From Rostrohypoxylon terebratum (lineage: Eukaryota > Ascomycota > Sordariomycetes > Xylariales > Hypoxylaceae): a stretch of 64,000 nucleotides of DNA. Location: contig MU385855.1 of NCBI GenBank assembly GCA_022497145.1, positions 496,001 through 560,000 of the forward strand, read 5' to 3'. The position numbers and the translations under genes are program-made. Positions within the stretch are counted from its first letter, which is position 1, and each line of letters begins with the position of its first letter. Below are positions 1 through 12,260 of this stretch, piece after piece. The notes under the pieces are model-generated. The model was not told where the DNA came from. It made no database searches and saw only the letters and a list, made by a program, of their open reading frames with translations.

Positions 1-7
1 TACGTAC

Positions 8-100
8 CCTCAGACGTGTGATAGCTTCGCTCCGAAGTACGCCAGCGATGTCACAGAACGTGGAGATGGACTCCTCCGGGGGGTCGCTCATTGCCGCCAT
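8..100 (-). CDS. First exon of a probable UBA-like (possibly UBX-type) protein, cut by the window edge
   Basis: On the minus strand an ATG at 100 opens a 31-codon exon (another in-frame ATG lies at 91) that ends at a good donor, AGG followed by GTACGTA, at the very edge of the window. The peptide has the pattern DPPEESISTFCDIAGVLRSE, which resembles the short N-terminal UBA-like helix bundle of UBX-domain (p97/Cdc48 adaptor) proteins. That resemblance is from memory and rests on about 30 residues, so the family call is tentative. The rest of the gene lies to the left of position 1. The upstream side, from 101, holds no other gene for 1.6 kb. Confidence 0.45.
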
Positions 101-1686
101 GTCGAACAGATCCTAGAATATCTAGGATGTAATGATATGCTGGTATAATCAAAGCAGAGGTGGTAAATCAGGTGAATTGTCAAAAAATCGAAAGCGTCGA
201 CAATATTATAATATTCGATTGCTGCGATGATGAGGAATGAGAGGGCAAGGATGAGGTATGGACAGGGATTGTAGACAAGGTTATAGGGTGTATGGGGAGT
301 AAAAGTGAATACCTAATAGGCCCTTACTATGTATGTAGGTTCCTAGGTATAAAAGTACGAAAGTTAGGCAATTTGCAGCTTGCAAATGTCCACTGCTGTA
401 GCCGATACTAGGTTTGCAGGTCTGCTGGTTTGCTAGGGAGGCACGGAGGTAAGACGCCTACGATGATGCGTAGACTCTACTAGGTAGAGTTATGGACGAT
501 ACATCACGCCAATACTTTAATATGATGCAAGAAACGATACTGGTGTTAAAATGACGGGAAGAGCATATCTTGGCTCACGGTTTGTGAGTTTGATGTGTAG
601 AAAAAGAAGTCATTTGAATACAAAAAAAAAAGAAAGATTTGAGGAGATGACCTATGAAGTTACACCTCTGGCGTGTACTTAAGGCTTTAATCAGGTTGAT
701 GATGCTACAAAGTAGCACATGTACTCAGGTATTGTACGTATCCGTGAATCTTAAAACCCACATTTCAACAGGGGTTAATGCCCATGATTTGCGGTGGTAC
801 GTATACGTACATGAAGTCAGCGTTTATACCTAGTAACCCCACCAAGAAGTTGGGTGTAAGGTGGGGGAATATTCACGGGATCTCCTATAGGTATTTAGGA
901 AGACGTTTAAACTTTAGACGAGATCGATTAGATAATCAATCTACCTAATTGCATACTTCATTATTCTCATGTTATCATATATACTCGACATTAAACAACC
1001 CTTACTTTTCCAGTATACCTTCACGGAAGTGAATTTGTAAATATACAGCTATGTACGAAGATCTGTCTAGTTGGTCAACGTCTTTTTACTTCTAACCTAC
1101 GATATTATACTCTGCGGCAACTATCCTTGCGGCAGCTCATCTGTTTACGTTCACAAATATCACATACGATCGGATCTCACAAGTAACATGATACCGTGGG
1201 CAGTCGGTAACATACATCCACCACGCCAATGTACATCTCAAAAAATTATATCCAACGACGCCTATAATAAGTTGTTCTTGTTATACCAAAAATGATATGT
1301 ACACGCTGATGTGCAAATCTTTAGACTGACTGAAAGAGTACCACAGCACCGTATTCAGACTGATACTCGAAATAATGTTCTCCTTCCCATCTACGAAGAT
1401 ATCGCAGGCCGCTCGTTCTACCAATTCTTATAATCCATGGCTGCAATGTGCTTCATAGTGAGCATGTTCCTCTGTAGAACCTCTATCTCGAAAATGCGAA
1501 AGCTAACCCAACGCAGTCCAATGAGACGAAAAAACGAGTTCAGAAAAACAAAAATAGGTCAACAATATACGATATCCTGCAAACGCCATAACCCCGCTAA
1601 TGCAGATGTAGACGGAGTTGAAAAATGGTCGACCAACGCGTCCTACGAGTGGCGAGGTTTAGAAATATATGCAAGGGATTGTCTGA
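101..1686. other. Intergenic stretch, no supported gene
   Basis: This 1.6-kb stretch lies between the edge gene and cdc34. It is AT-rich, with an A-run near 620-640 and a CCTAGG-type motif near 345-352. Short open frames start with non-ATG codons or lack recognisable content. It should hold the edge gene's promoter and the cdc34 3' end. Confidence 0.6.
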
Positions 1687-2517
1687 TTAGTTGTCGTCGT
1701 CGTCACTAATGCCCTCTTCCTCTCCATCCTCATCGAATTCCGCCAATTCGGCGTCGTCGCCGGTGTCACTACCTCCAAAGTCAAACTCCTCGTCGTCACT
1801 CTCGGCCCAGAATGCAAGGTCTTCGTCGGTTGATTTCGGCGGCGGGGGTGGCTCAAGGGTGGTTGGCATGACGAAGCCATCGGGGATATCGGCCTTAGAT
1901 CGCTCGACAACATCGCGAGCCTTCTTGTTGTACTTAACGCGGTCATCTCGATACATCACGCCGGCATCTACGTTCGCGGGGGAATTGATCTCCGGGTCGT
2001 CCAAGAGCAGGAGCACCGAGCGGAGCACCGACTCGACACCCTGCAACGGGGACCAACGCTCACTAGCTGCCTCCCCTGATGTGATATCCTCACCCGGCGT
2101 GTGCAGGATAGAGATACACAGTTTGCCATCGGGATAGACGTTGGGGTGGTGGATAGGAACAAGGAATCGGAACGTCGGCGGCAGGTAAGGGTAGTCTTCG
2201 GTGAAGGTCATCTCGGCCTGTTGATAACAATTTAGTCAGCGCCTGCCTCTTTATGCACAGTTAGTGTTTCAGGTTTCACTTACTTTAAAGTAGCCGCCGT
2301 TGAATGCGCTGTCAGGGTTGACGACGATGAGACCCAGACGCCAGCGAAGGATATTATCATTCACAAGCTACAAAGATGTTAGTTGCATTCACGGTCTAAG
2401 GATGAGGCTAGATCCGGTGGTACTTACGTCGATGTTCACCCATTTTTCCTTGGAGAGCTCCTGCATCTCCGACATCAGCCGATGCTTGGCGCCACCGTTG
2501 TGCCTTGATGCGGACAT
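1687..2517 (-). CDS. cdc34: Ubiquitin-conjugating enzyme E2, Cdc34/Ubc3 type
   Basis: Three exons (2517-2428, 2367-2284, 2217-1687) give 234 residues; both introns (60 and 66 nt) have clean GTAAG donors. The E2 catalytic core is plain: YLPPTFRF, HPNVYPDGKLCISILH with active-site Cys92, and WSPLQGVESVL. The 12-residue acidic insertion just after the active site and the long Asp/Glu-rich tail (about residues 183-234) mark the Cdc34/UBE2R group rather than ordinary E2s. In that family the enzyme works with SCF ubiquitin ligases to build Lys48 chains on cell-cycle inhibitors; the acidic tail binds the cullin basic canyon. The length is close to mammalian CDC34 (about 236) and shorter than yeast Cdc34 (295). 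A CT-rich tract on the sense strand lies about 200 nt upstream. Confidence 0.95.
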
Positions 2518-5500
2518 CGTGAAGTATGGGTGTATGGATTGATGGTCTGTGTGGTGATATTGTGGTATGGGGTTGTGCCGAGTACTTGGTGCAACAGTAA
2601 TGTGCGACTCGCGTGTGTCCTCGGAATCGAAGTCGTCGGTCGTCGAAATGCGTGTTGGGAGTTGGGAATCAAAAAGCGCCACCGGGCCAATGACTCCTTA
2701 AGACTCCGAACCGGAAGAAAAGAAAGAAAAAAGAAAGACCGAGAAATACGAAACACGCCGCTATCCTGTTTGTAAGTTTCCTACCAGAAGAAAGAGGTCG
2801 TGATGTTCTCCTAGAGGTGAATAGTAGAAGTAAAGGGTTAATTGTTCAGCCCGATATGGTTAGGTGAAAGGAAGTGTTATCGGGTGTTATGTAGAAATGG
2901 TAGATGTAGAGGTACGTTATTATGTACGTAAACGGCATGGGCATTTGATGGTCATAAGGAGCCAACGGCGGGTTTAAAGTTACGGGTTTCTGGGTGATAC
3001 GGATGGATCGGTCAAGTGTCAGCGTACTATTAATGGGTACCTAGTACATACTACATACATGTATGTACTGTGTATCACTGTGTTTTTACGAAGTACCGCT
3101 GGGGCACTGAGCATCTTAAAAAGTACTGTATCGTAACTGCGATTCCTTGAATTCTTGGCGCCTGACTCGTCCCTTAAAATGGATCCACACCTAATGGGGT
3201 AATAACTTCCAAGGTTGGAAAAACCGCGAGGTCAACTGTCCCTGGATTCGAGGTCGAACCTACTACCTAATCGAGTGGGGAGCAGGAACTACTATGTACT
3301 ACTCCGAGCTCGGTACTTTGAGGACGGTCGCTCCTGGATGTTTTGCAGGTGTCAATGGCTTCCAAGGCTAAAGTTTCTTGTATTTCGTTAATTCCGCGAG
3401 ATCACTGCATGGAATTATAGTAGTTTCTGACTGTGTCCGGTATTTCCAGGGCTGTCTTATTAATACTGTATCATATACTAATGTGTATGCATACTTCGGC
3501 AAGATTGTCCCCATATATTCGAAGTGCCTATTATACTGCACAATACATTATGCTAGATAGGCGTTCATGCTGATATGTTGCCTCTATTACCACGTATGTA
3601 CCTAGGCATGTATGCACCTCGAAGATAATACAATGGCTTTGAACAATTTTGGTGGTTCTCAAAACCAATACTAACCGCCAAACCCCGTCTTTCTTAGGGC
3701 AGGCAAAGCAAGGCATTTGTTCCCAAGGTTATGGCTCTCGATGATTGCTTGACTTGCCTCAGGGGATTTCTGTAATGTGAATTAAGAGGAATGTTGATTA
3801 TAACAAATACGATCACCTTTGCTATCTTGTATAATATTAACCACCCCTCGGACCTTTGTGGTCATAAATCCCATGACCAATAGTGCGGGACCACCAGATT
3901 GTTCAGCATGGATCCTACGTAGATGGTGTTGTATATTAGAGGCGAATGCGGTCGAAAAAAATTCAGCTAGTACATCCGAGAATAATCCCTACTACCTAAG
4001 CCTTAAGGTATATTTACCTAAGCTTATATACACCTCATACCTACATTTCCCTAGGTCCTAGGACTGCATATGACACCCATGGACGTTTAGTTTAGGTTGA
4101 AATACATCCTACCAGGCACCTTAAGCCAACTTGTCATGTGCATACATACCTACTAGGTAGTATGTAAAGGTGCGGGCGTTGTTGGATTTTTGTTGTTTCG
4201 TAAGTACCTAAGGTCCTAAGTACCAAGGCAGTTTTCATTTATCGGCTCAATTTATATGTATACATCCGCGTATATAGATAGACCTCGCCGTGAGGCTGCA
4301 TCCAGGAACCGTGGCACCTATTTCAAGCCTATGAAATATCATATTGTGGGTGCCTTTGGAGTTTGTCGGGTTGAGTAAATCCTATAGAAATTCGATACGA
4401 TATCAAAAGATCCATATTATATATACTCTAACGAAGAGGCTAAGAATATTGCTTACTTGCTGTCACCTCATACATTTAGTTTAGTATGGATTTCGAGTGG
4501 CTAGGCAATTGGTACTGACTGCTCATAAGTACACGAGAAGGTCCACGGATATCCATAGGTAGGAGTGCACACGACACTCATTGGCTTCGAGACAGAGTGT
4601 GAGGCCGCCAGGGAGGACCGCGAATTTACCTAATACCTAGTAGGTATCCGATCGTGAAAGAAACAAACCACATAGAAATAGAACAGTCTCTTTATAGTCG
4701 TAGAAAAAGTAAATAGTCTTGTGTAGCAATGTGTGTATTATATTGTATTGTATTATGTATATAATTATGCTTAGTATGTATGTGGAAATGATGGTGATGT
4801 AAAACGAGTGAGTCAAGGGAGAAGTTGAAATATAAATATTAGGAATGTTTAATGCGCAGTAAACCTACTGCTACGTACTGTAATAAAGTCACTTCAAAAT
4901 TTAGGTAAGTACACCTGATCTAGATCATGGATACCTCCAGGGCTACCTACCTACTAGACAATGCCCAGGCGATTTCGTTGTGTAACGTGTTGATGAATAG
5001 CCCTAGAAATTCAAAGTTTTAGTGGTGTGTAGTACAGAACCCGATGCCATCAGTCAGGAGCACTAGCATCACTAGCATCCATCACAGACAGACAGCACTG
5101 AGTAGGCTAGCCCTGGAGGTAAGTGGGGGTGTCTAGGAACGCTCAGCCAAGGTGGTGTGGTTGTATTAAAGCGGAGCCTTAGCGGAACCAGGCGAGTTGC
5201 CCAGTCGCAAGCACCACCTGCACACTTGAACGTTCCTCCCCCCGTCCGCCCGTTCTGTCCGTCACCTACACAACTTCACCTTTGCGTTTCTTTCATTCAA
5301 CAACCAACCTGTCGACCACCTTTTCCCTCATACCCGACAGCGACTACGGCGACGCATCGCGAAATTTCCCTCGGACGTTCCCGTCGCTCCAATATCCGAT
5401 ATAAACTGTTTTTTTTACTATCGATACGAACCCGCGGAGGATTTAAGTCGGTGAATGATCGTGGACTCGGGATTATTCGACCACAACAGCCGGTCGGCGG

Positions 5501-5796
5501 TTTGGCGCGACTCGCCACAGTGAGATCGATAATCTCCATCACCTCACCCACCAAACCTCTTTTCTATCAGCAATCGCCCATCAAGCGCATCCTAATTAGT
5601 CAATCGAGTTGTCGTCTACAACTTTTCTTCCGTCTTCTCACGATTCTCCGTCACCTTCCCGCCGTTTCTAGTCAGTCAGCGCTCCGACGTCAAATTTTCC
5701 TCACACTCGCTACCGTCATCTACCAACTTCTCCACCGCCGAATCACTTCGCGCTTCGAACCTGCAATACTCGCATACCTCTCACCATATTTTCTCG
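2518..5796. other. Intergenic region between cdc34 and med19
   Basis: This 3.3-kb region holds the divergent promoters of cdc34 (-) and med19 (+). A purine-rich run at 2713-2742 is a pyrimidine tract in the cdc34 direction, typical of filamentous-fungal promoters. The right end (about 5220-5790) is pyrimidine-rich and is probably the med19 promoter and leader. CCTAGG/GGTACC-like motifs occur near 3600, 4050-4066 and 4205-4220. No ATG-initiated frame with convincing content was seen. Confidence 0.6.
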
Positions 5797-5805
5797 ATGG
5801 CGACC

Positions 5806-7119
5806 ATGTCATTCAACCCTCAAACACCCCAGAGTCCTTCTCAATTATCCCCGAGCACAGGTGATCAGGTATCGAGCATGAACAGCTCCATGACCTCAAT
5901 CACTACTGCTTTGCCAACCGTAAGTCAAGAATTCCTGAACTGGGACTCGTACTTTTTGGGGGGGTTGGTTACTTAAATTAATTCCCAAAAATTTGGTCGC
6001 TAATTTTACATCTCATCTCAGCCGGCACATAGCGTTAATGGATCAGCACAAGCAACCGATATGTCTCACGACGCCGCCATGGCAGACGCCTATCCGTCAA
6101 AGCGAAAAAATCCCTTCGACGATGTTGGAGGTCAAGAGCAAAAGAAGGCCCACCTCGAGGATCGCAGAGTTGGTATCGAAAACCTGCACTTAGATGTTGG
6201 TGAAAAATACCTGCTTCGCAGTACTCGTAAGGCTCCCTTTTAGTCTCATACAAGCCATACTTTCAACCAACCCTCTTCCCCCAGACCAGTGGTAATATCT
6301 GAAAGTGGTGCTTGATTGAGATTGGTACTTTTTAGTTGACACTGTTCTCTTCTAGCCTATCCCGCATCTTATCCGCCTCTTTCCGAAGACCTCTTTATGA
6401 TGTTCGATTTAACCGGCATCGCTGCCGATGTCGCCCGCACAAAGCCGAATGGCGAGAAGAATGCGCTGCGTAAGACCTACAAAGGTCATATTAGGACTTT
6501 GGGACTCAGCGGCCATTTTGACGCTGTCAAAAAAGACTCAAACCTGCCGGACACGCTGTCACAGATGTCGGCTGTTCCCGAGGATTCGTGGTTCTCTTTG
6601 GAGATTCAAGGAAGGGAGATTGAGAAGGGACTATCACAGATCAGCCAGGCACAAATATCCCGTGCGACCACGATGGCTCGAGGTATAATACCGAAGGCGT
6701 CCTGGGACAGTTCCGTTCTTGGTGAATTAGCACCCAACACCCAGCCAAAAAAGGCCGTTAACGACCAATCCGCGCGACCAACGGCGCCTAGCACTCCAAC
6801 CGCGTCGGCACTCGGAATCACTCCCAAGCCGAACAAGCCTTTGACGCCCCAAGTAGACCGTGCACGTCGACTCGGGAAGAAGCGAAGTTACCAAGACAGT
6901 AGCTTTGAGGGCTACGGTGAAGGATACGGCGACGAGGACGCGGGTGGATATTCAACAGGTGACGGGGACGATCGATCGAAGTTGAAGAGGAGAAAACAGG
7001 TGCAAACAGATCACTCGTCTTCTGCAGGCCTCTTCACTAACCGATGACAGAATCCTACCGGGAAGCCATCCTTCAGCGGCGCTGGTACTCAGCACTACGG
7101 CAGCAGGATAGGAACATAG
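5806..7119 (+). CDS. med19: Mediator complex subunit 19 (Rox3)
   Basis: Four exons (5806-5919, 6022-6226, 6356-6999, 7051-7119) give 343 residues; an in-frame ATG at 5797 could add three. The sequence follows fungal Med19 closely: N-terminal SFNPQTPQSPSQLSP, then RKNPFDDVGG, HLEDRRVGIENLHLDVGEKY, PPLSEDLF, KPNGEKNALRKTYKGHI, IPKASWDSSVLG, RSYQDSSFEGYGEGY and a basic KLKRRKQ close to the C-terminus. Med19 sits in the Mediator head/middle and links gene-specific regulators to RNA polymerase II. The central 'P-x-SWDSSVLG' block and the lysine/arginine-rich end are the conserved parts; the middle is low-complexity Ser/Thr/Pro. The last exon is short (22 codons) and follows a 51-nt intron with a CACTAAC branch site. 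Confidence 0.95.
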
Positions 7120-8658
7120 GCCGAATATACCCAGCCGACGACAACGCATGACGGTTCGTGTAGTGGCCGCATCGAACGGATTCATCGGACGTCTTGGTCA
7201 ACGGTGGTAATCTGATGCGGTACGCTCCGATCATTTGCATTTCTCATGATTTCAAGCATGGCGTAAGGAGTTCGAGTGGCGAGATGTATAGGCTCGGGTG
7301 CCCGAATGCATTTTTCCCCGTGGGTTCGGATGGCGGGCACGACGAAGCCTCGCCGTACATAGTGATTTTTGAAGGAACAAAAAGTGTTTAAGTGAGGGTT
7401 CAGGGGGCTATTCGCATTATGGCAATGGTGAACGTTGTCTGTGGGACAGGAGCAATTCTGTAGCTTTCCCTAACCTAATGCAATTTGGATTGGGCCATAT
7501 CTCGATTCTCAAATACCCTGAAATTACCTGTGCGGTTGCGCTGTCTTCCGACACGGGTGTTCACCAGATACACTCTCGTGAATAGGGTAAGGCTCGGTAT
7601 CGAAAGATATCTTGCTTAATGTAGTCGAGAATTCTGTGGTAGTAAGTCCGTCTCAGAGACTATATGGCCAAAGGCAAGCAGGTCGTCTTCGTTCAAATTT
7701 GGTGTAAATCTTGGACGAGACAACCTCCTTGTATTCGGGTCTTGCTCTCCCAGTTTCGGCATACCGGTCCAATGGGGTTATCGCCATTGATGCTATGTTT
7801 TGAGTCTTGGACCACCAATAGTATTCTGCACGGCATCCGCAATGATAATTGAATAAATGATTAATTCTATACCCATGTTTATCTGTCTTTTCAAAAGTGC
7901 AGCCTATGCCTGATTCTCTTGTATGAGTTATACCTCCATTTCCCTAAGCCAAGGGATGATATAGATGCTATAGGTTCATGCCGGTTCTTGATCGCCAGCC
8001 GTCTATGGATGAATAAAGTTGCCCAATCAGAAGAAATGACTCAAGATATCTGATATTTATTTTCATCGTTTTATGAGATAAATATCCCGAGGCCATATCC
8101 AAGGATACATAGGTACATCCATGTTGTATCTTGATGAACGGCACCTGGCAATCGCAGGATGATCTCAAGTTACTGCGCATCAGGGCTGAGCTGGGCTAGC
8201 ACACGCGGGTACAATACTACTACAATGTCTCGGAGGCCCCACACTTCAAAGTGATCTGGAGGAAGCTATGTACCTCCCGGTTTGTCGTATTTGCGTATTT
8301 GTACTGCGTACGCCGTACACAGTTCGTAGCTTCCTGCAACGACTTCAACTCACGCCTCCACATCAAATGGTTTGGTTAGCATCAAACTTAATGCGCGTTT
8401 AAGTTCTAATATTGAAGGTTGCGATATCCATTTCATTTGAAGATTACTTTTCAATATCTCAAATCGGTCTTCTACAAAATTTCAATCTCCTTTCACATCA
8501 ATTATGAAATCGACAGGATCTCTCAGTAGCATTCAGATTGGCTTCGGTCAATCTTAGCTTACGTCACCAGACTACTGACCATTAGTATCAATAAAGAAAT
8601 ACACATCGAGGTATCTGGATATAAATTCTCATTGGGATTGAATCAAGCCATCGCTACC
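7120..8658. other. Intergenic region between med19 and the esterase gene
   Basis: This 1.5-kb stretch separates two genes on the same strand. It should contain the med19 3' end and the esterase promoter. No open frame in it is ATG-initiated, long and recognisable. Nothing repetitive stands out. Confidence 0.6.
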
Positions 8659-10804
8659 ATGGGTGAAATATCTCTAGATGGTCCCGGGTCCAAGGTCGGT
8701 CAACGACCTTCATTTGCGTCATATACTACAGATGATCTACGGTCATCCTCTACTCAATCTTTAGTCCCCTCTCCTACAGAACAGAGAGATTCTGGACGCC
8801 GGACACTCTTGCTCATATATATACACGGGTTTATGGGTAACGATTCATCCTTCCAATCGTTTCCAGCCCATGTGCATCGCTACCTCAAATTAGCTCTCGC
8901 CGAGACCCATATTATGCATACCAAAATTTACCCAAGATACAAGACCTATAAAACTATCGAAATAGCCCGAGATAATTTCAGCAAATGGCTGGCTCCTCAT
9001 GAATCGCCTACTACTGACGTCATACTTCTTGGTCACTCGATGGGGGGAATGCTGGCTGCTGACATTGCCTTGATGGTGAGAAACTCATCTTTCTTTCCTT
9101 GCCTGTTCATCTAGACAACTAACAATGGGTTAGCCACCAAGAGACCAATATCATACTGGGTACTTCCGTCATCGTATCTTAGGGACAGTTCACTTAGATG
9201 TACCCCTACTTGGGCTTCACCCTGGCATCATCACGGCTGGTATTGCTAGCTTATTTCGGCCAAAACAAGATAAACCGGACAGACCAGAGGATCCAGTGCC
9301 AGGAGATGAATCAGCTATGCCCCTATCTAACGTGACTTCATCCAACGCTTCAATATACTCCGACCCATCCGGAATGTCTCGATTTTCGTCGGAGTCAACG
9401 AGTTCGCCAGCGCCTCGTGTACAGCAGGGCATAACATTTGATCCCAATTTCAATCCATCGTTCACCAACGACGTTCGTTTACAAGATAGGGGTTGGTGGA
9501 GAAATGTTATTCACTTCGTCGAGAAGCATAGTTCAGAAGGTATCGTAGATGCTGCCACTAATCACATTATGTCACATCTAGAATTTGGAGGCTGCCTTTT
9601 GGATGGCAATGGGCTCAAGACACGCTACGAAAATATCCGTAAACTGGAAGACGTAGATGACATAAAGCATCACGGCTTCCCTCAAGTACCCCCACGGGTT
9701 CGCTTCACCCAATACTATACTGTGTGCCACGGGTATCCTAAGAAACCCAAGGCCCAGGATTCTAATAACCAACCAGAGACCCCTAACACGCCAAAGAGTC
9801 CACATCCAGCTTCCCCAACGTCGCAAGTTCCAATTCAAGGCCACGGCAGCCCTTCACATGAGACCTTCCAGACAAACGGGTTTTTTGAAGGGGATTGTTT
9901 TAATGTTGATGGCGAAGGCTCAAGTTTGCAATTGCTTGACCCAGTGCCGATGGCCGAAGAACCCGAAGTAGAGCCTGAGTCTACTTTATCCCACCAACCA
10001 TCAGGGGATTGTAAGGGCAAAACCGTGGAATATGGTTTGGTTGATGTCAAGCCTTCTGTCAGTGGAGATAGTACGGGTACGAAACCCGAGCAAAGCCACG
10101 AAACACACATGCCTGCACAGTCTTCCGAAAATGATACGGACGGGACGAAGGACCTCAGCGACGCCATAGCGAGATTAGGTCTTGATCTCCCAGCGATCCC
10201 AGAACTCCCGAGCGAACCTGAACCACCAAATTTAGAACTGTATTCGGATAAGGATACTCGGAAACAGGTCGAGAGAGAAGCAAGGAGAGCGCAAAAAGAT
10301 TACGCTAAGCTCGTAAAGGAACGAGAAAAGACAATCAAAGAGAGGCAAAGGATTTTCGATAAGAGAAAGAAGAAACTAGCCCAAGAAACAGAGAGGCGGC
10401 GTAAGAAAGAAAAAGCTATGTCCATTGTGGAGAGTTCCTCGAATCTAGAAAAAGGAACGCCGAATGATACGCCTACTCCCCTAACTCTACAAGAATCTGG
10501 GGGTTCAGATCACGACGCGGCATCGGCTCTGCCAAACCCATCAAATCAATCATCTAGCAAAATGAACGCTGCTGCGAAACAACCAAAAGAGCGCAAATTC
10601 TGCAACACCCCATCCAAAGTAAACGGGCAGATGGATCCGAAGTGGGTCAAGATCTTCATGAAGGACACAGATCAAGTTGGTGCCCATACCAGTCTATTTT
10701 TCAGGGGCGAGCACTACGAGAAACTCGTCGGCGACGTCGGCGAGACGATTGTGGGTTGGGTACAGGATGACTTGACGAAAAGGGCTATTCTAGAGATCAG
10801 TTGA
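8659..10804 (+). CDS. Alpha/beta-hydrolase (lipase/esterase type) with long C-terminal coiled-coil extension
   Basis: Two exons (8659-9075, 9134-10804; 58-nt intron) give 695 residues. I chose the ATG at 8659. The catalytic domain shows LLIYIHGFMGND (oxyanion region, about residues 51-62) and the nucleophile elbow LGHSMGGM with Ser127. Exon 2 opens with RDQYHTGYFRHRILGTVHLD, LLGLHPGI and the SLFRP segment typical of fungal DUF676/PGAP1-like serine hydrolases. After about residue 320 the protein becomes disordered, then runs into a Lys/Glu/Arg-rich likely coiled coil (about 512-568) and a conserved-looking end containing CNTPSKVNGQMDPKWVKIFM. The substrate is unknown; lipid or ester hydrolysis is the family expectation. 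No signal peptide is seen. The catalytic Asp and His could not be assigned by eye. Downstream, near 10892, an AATAAAC may serve as a poly(A) signal. Confidence 0.85.
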
Positions 10805-10967
10805 GAGATATGGCGTATCTATGTTCCTAAGTGGGTTGATACCCTCTCGCGAAGCACAGTTAGCATCGTGATGAGACGAAACACGTAACAATAATAAACG
10901 ATAAAGCATTGATTATGATCTATGATTTATAGTTAAATGGTAAAACTTTTAGTATCTGTTCATTAAT

Positions 10968-12260
10968 CTAGCCGAAATCCATATACGACTTGGGGTTATC
11001 CCTATTCCTACCGACGTGCGTCGGAGCCGGAGCTGCGATGCTCTCGACCCGGTATGTTGAATGCACCCGGATCGCACCCATCTCTATATCGTCGTGTCCT
11101 GGCTTGCGGTCGTCGTGTCGGCCGAACTCATCCGCCGGCGTCTCCGCCATCCGATACGTGCCCGTCTCGCGGCGCGTCCACCGCCGCGAACCTTGTCCAC
11201 TCACCCCCGCGCTCCTATGCCCCCAACTCGCCGCGCTGCGGGAGGTCGCGCTTAGTAACAGCCGAGGGAACACACGTGCCAGCACGGGACGGAGGGTAGG
11301 TAGGCAGGCACACGTGATAGCTAGATTACTCTCGATGCCGGACCACAGGCCCAGCCGGATGCCGCCTTCGCTCGGGTCCGTCGTAGGATCTAGCTCGTAG
11401 ATGGACACCAGCCGCATCACGCTCGCAACGCACACCACCGCCCCAATCGTGAACACGCCCGTCAAGGCTACCTTCTGGCGCGAGGCGATCTGCAGGCGAT
11501 GGACGAGCGGGACGGGGATGGCGAAGATGGCGAGGTCGAGGGCCGTGTTCAGGATCGAGGTCACGAACATGAATTTCGGCAGGTTGATGCATTGGGAGGA
11601 GCGCGAGGACGAGGACGGAGGCTCCCAGGAGAGCGCGATGGGGACGCAGGCGAAGACGCCGCCGAGGAAGAGGGTCAGCCCGAACAGGGTTAGGAGGAGC
11701 AGGAGGACGTGGCAGAGGTGCTTGAAGGGCCGGTCGGACCAGATCCGGAGGTAGGATGTTAGGATGGACATTTTTATTAGCGAGGAGGAGACGCCCCAGA
11801 GCGGTGGGGAGATCCAGATTGTCTGTGGCGTAGGTATTAGATGAGTTCAAGGAGGGAAGAGCGAGGTTCGAGGCTTGCCTTTAGGGTTTTGGTTCGGTCT
11901 TCGGGAGCCATGGCCCGTAATGGGTCGCCGAAACCTGTTGCTACTCCTAAAGGCATGATTGGATTAGTATTTCGAGAGGTTCATTCGGATATTCGCGATC
12001 GAATTTACTAACCAGCCATATTTGCTAAATACGTCCCTACGCTAAAGCACTGATTAAACTCGTCAACATGACTGTTCTCAAAAAGAGGCGTTTCTGCAGA
12101 CAAGACTTACTAGTGCCGCAAGACATAGCCAATCATCTTTCCCCGGATTCTTCAGCAGCGTCACGCGAACATGAAGCCGTAATCCTACAGCCAGTATAGC
12201 AACGGCTAAGATAAGCGTGACACCGCAGACAAACGAGATGGCCTTATCTGAGGCGGGCAT
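10968..12260 (-). CDS. Seven-helix fungal rhodopsin-domain membrane protein (PTH11-related superfamily)
   Basis: Four exons (12260-12111, 12049-12013, 11946-11879, 11822-10968) give 369 residues. TM1 is SFVCGVTLILAVAILAVGLR; then come the family signature KDDWLCLAAL, GTYLANMAGVATGFG, PPLWGVSSSLIKMSIL, a helix rich in Leu/Phe, CINLPKFMFVTSILNTALDL, QKVALTGVFTIGAVVCVAS and the late motif WSGIESNLAITCACLPTLRP. The cytoplasmic tail is Arg/Ser-rich and includes GHDDIEMGAIRV. These proteins are fungal-specific and often described as PTH11-like receptors or rhodopsin-domain proteins; no CFEM domain is present. The ligand is unknown. The third intron must use a GC donor (AAAG followed by GCAAGC), because no GT lies nearby and read-through meets a stop. 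The coding part below 11800 is unusually GC-rich, which produces long open frames on the other strand. Confidence 0.9.

Noticed and set aside
5157..5864. 235-codon open frame on the plus strand across the med19 start
   Set aside because: It has no ATG (opens with GTG), is pyrimidine-rich leader-type sequence, and overlaps the Med19 start in a different frame.
11054..11850. Several overlapping open frames on both strands
   Set aside because: All lie within the GC-rich last exon of the rhodopsin-domain gene, which explains them.
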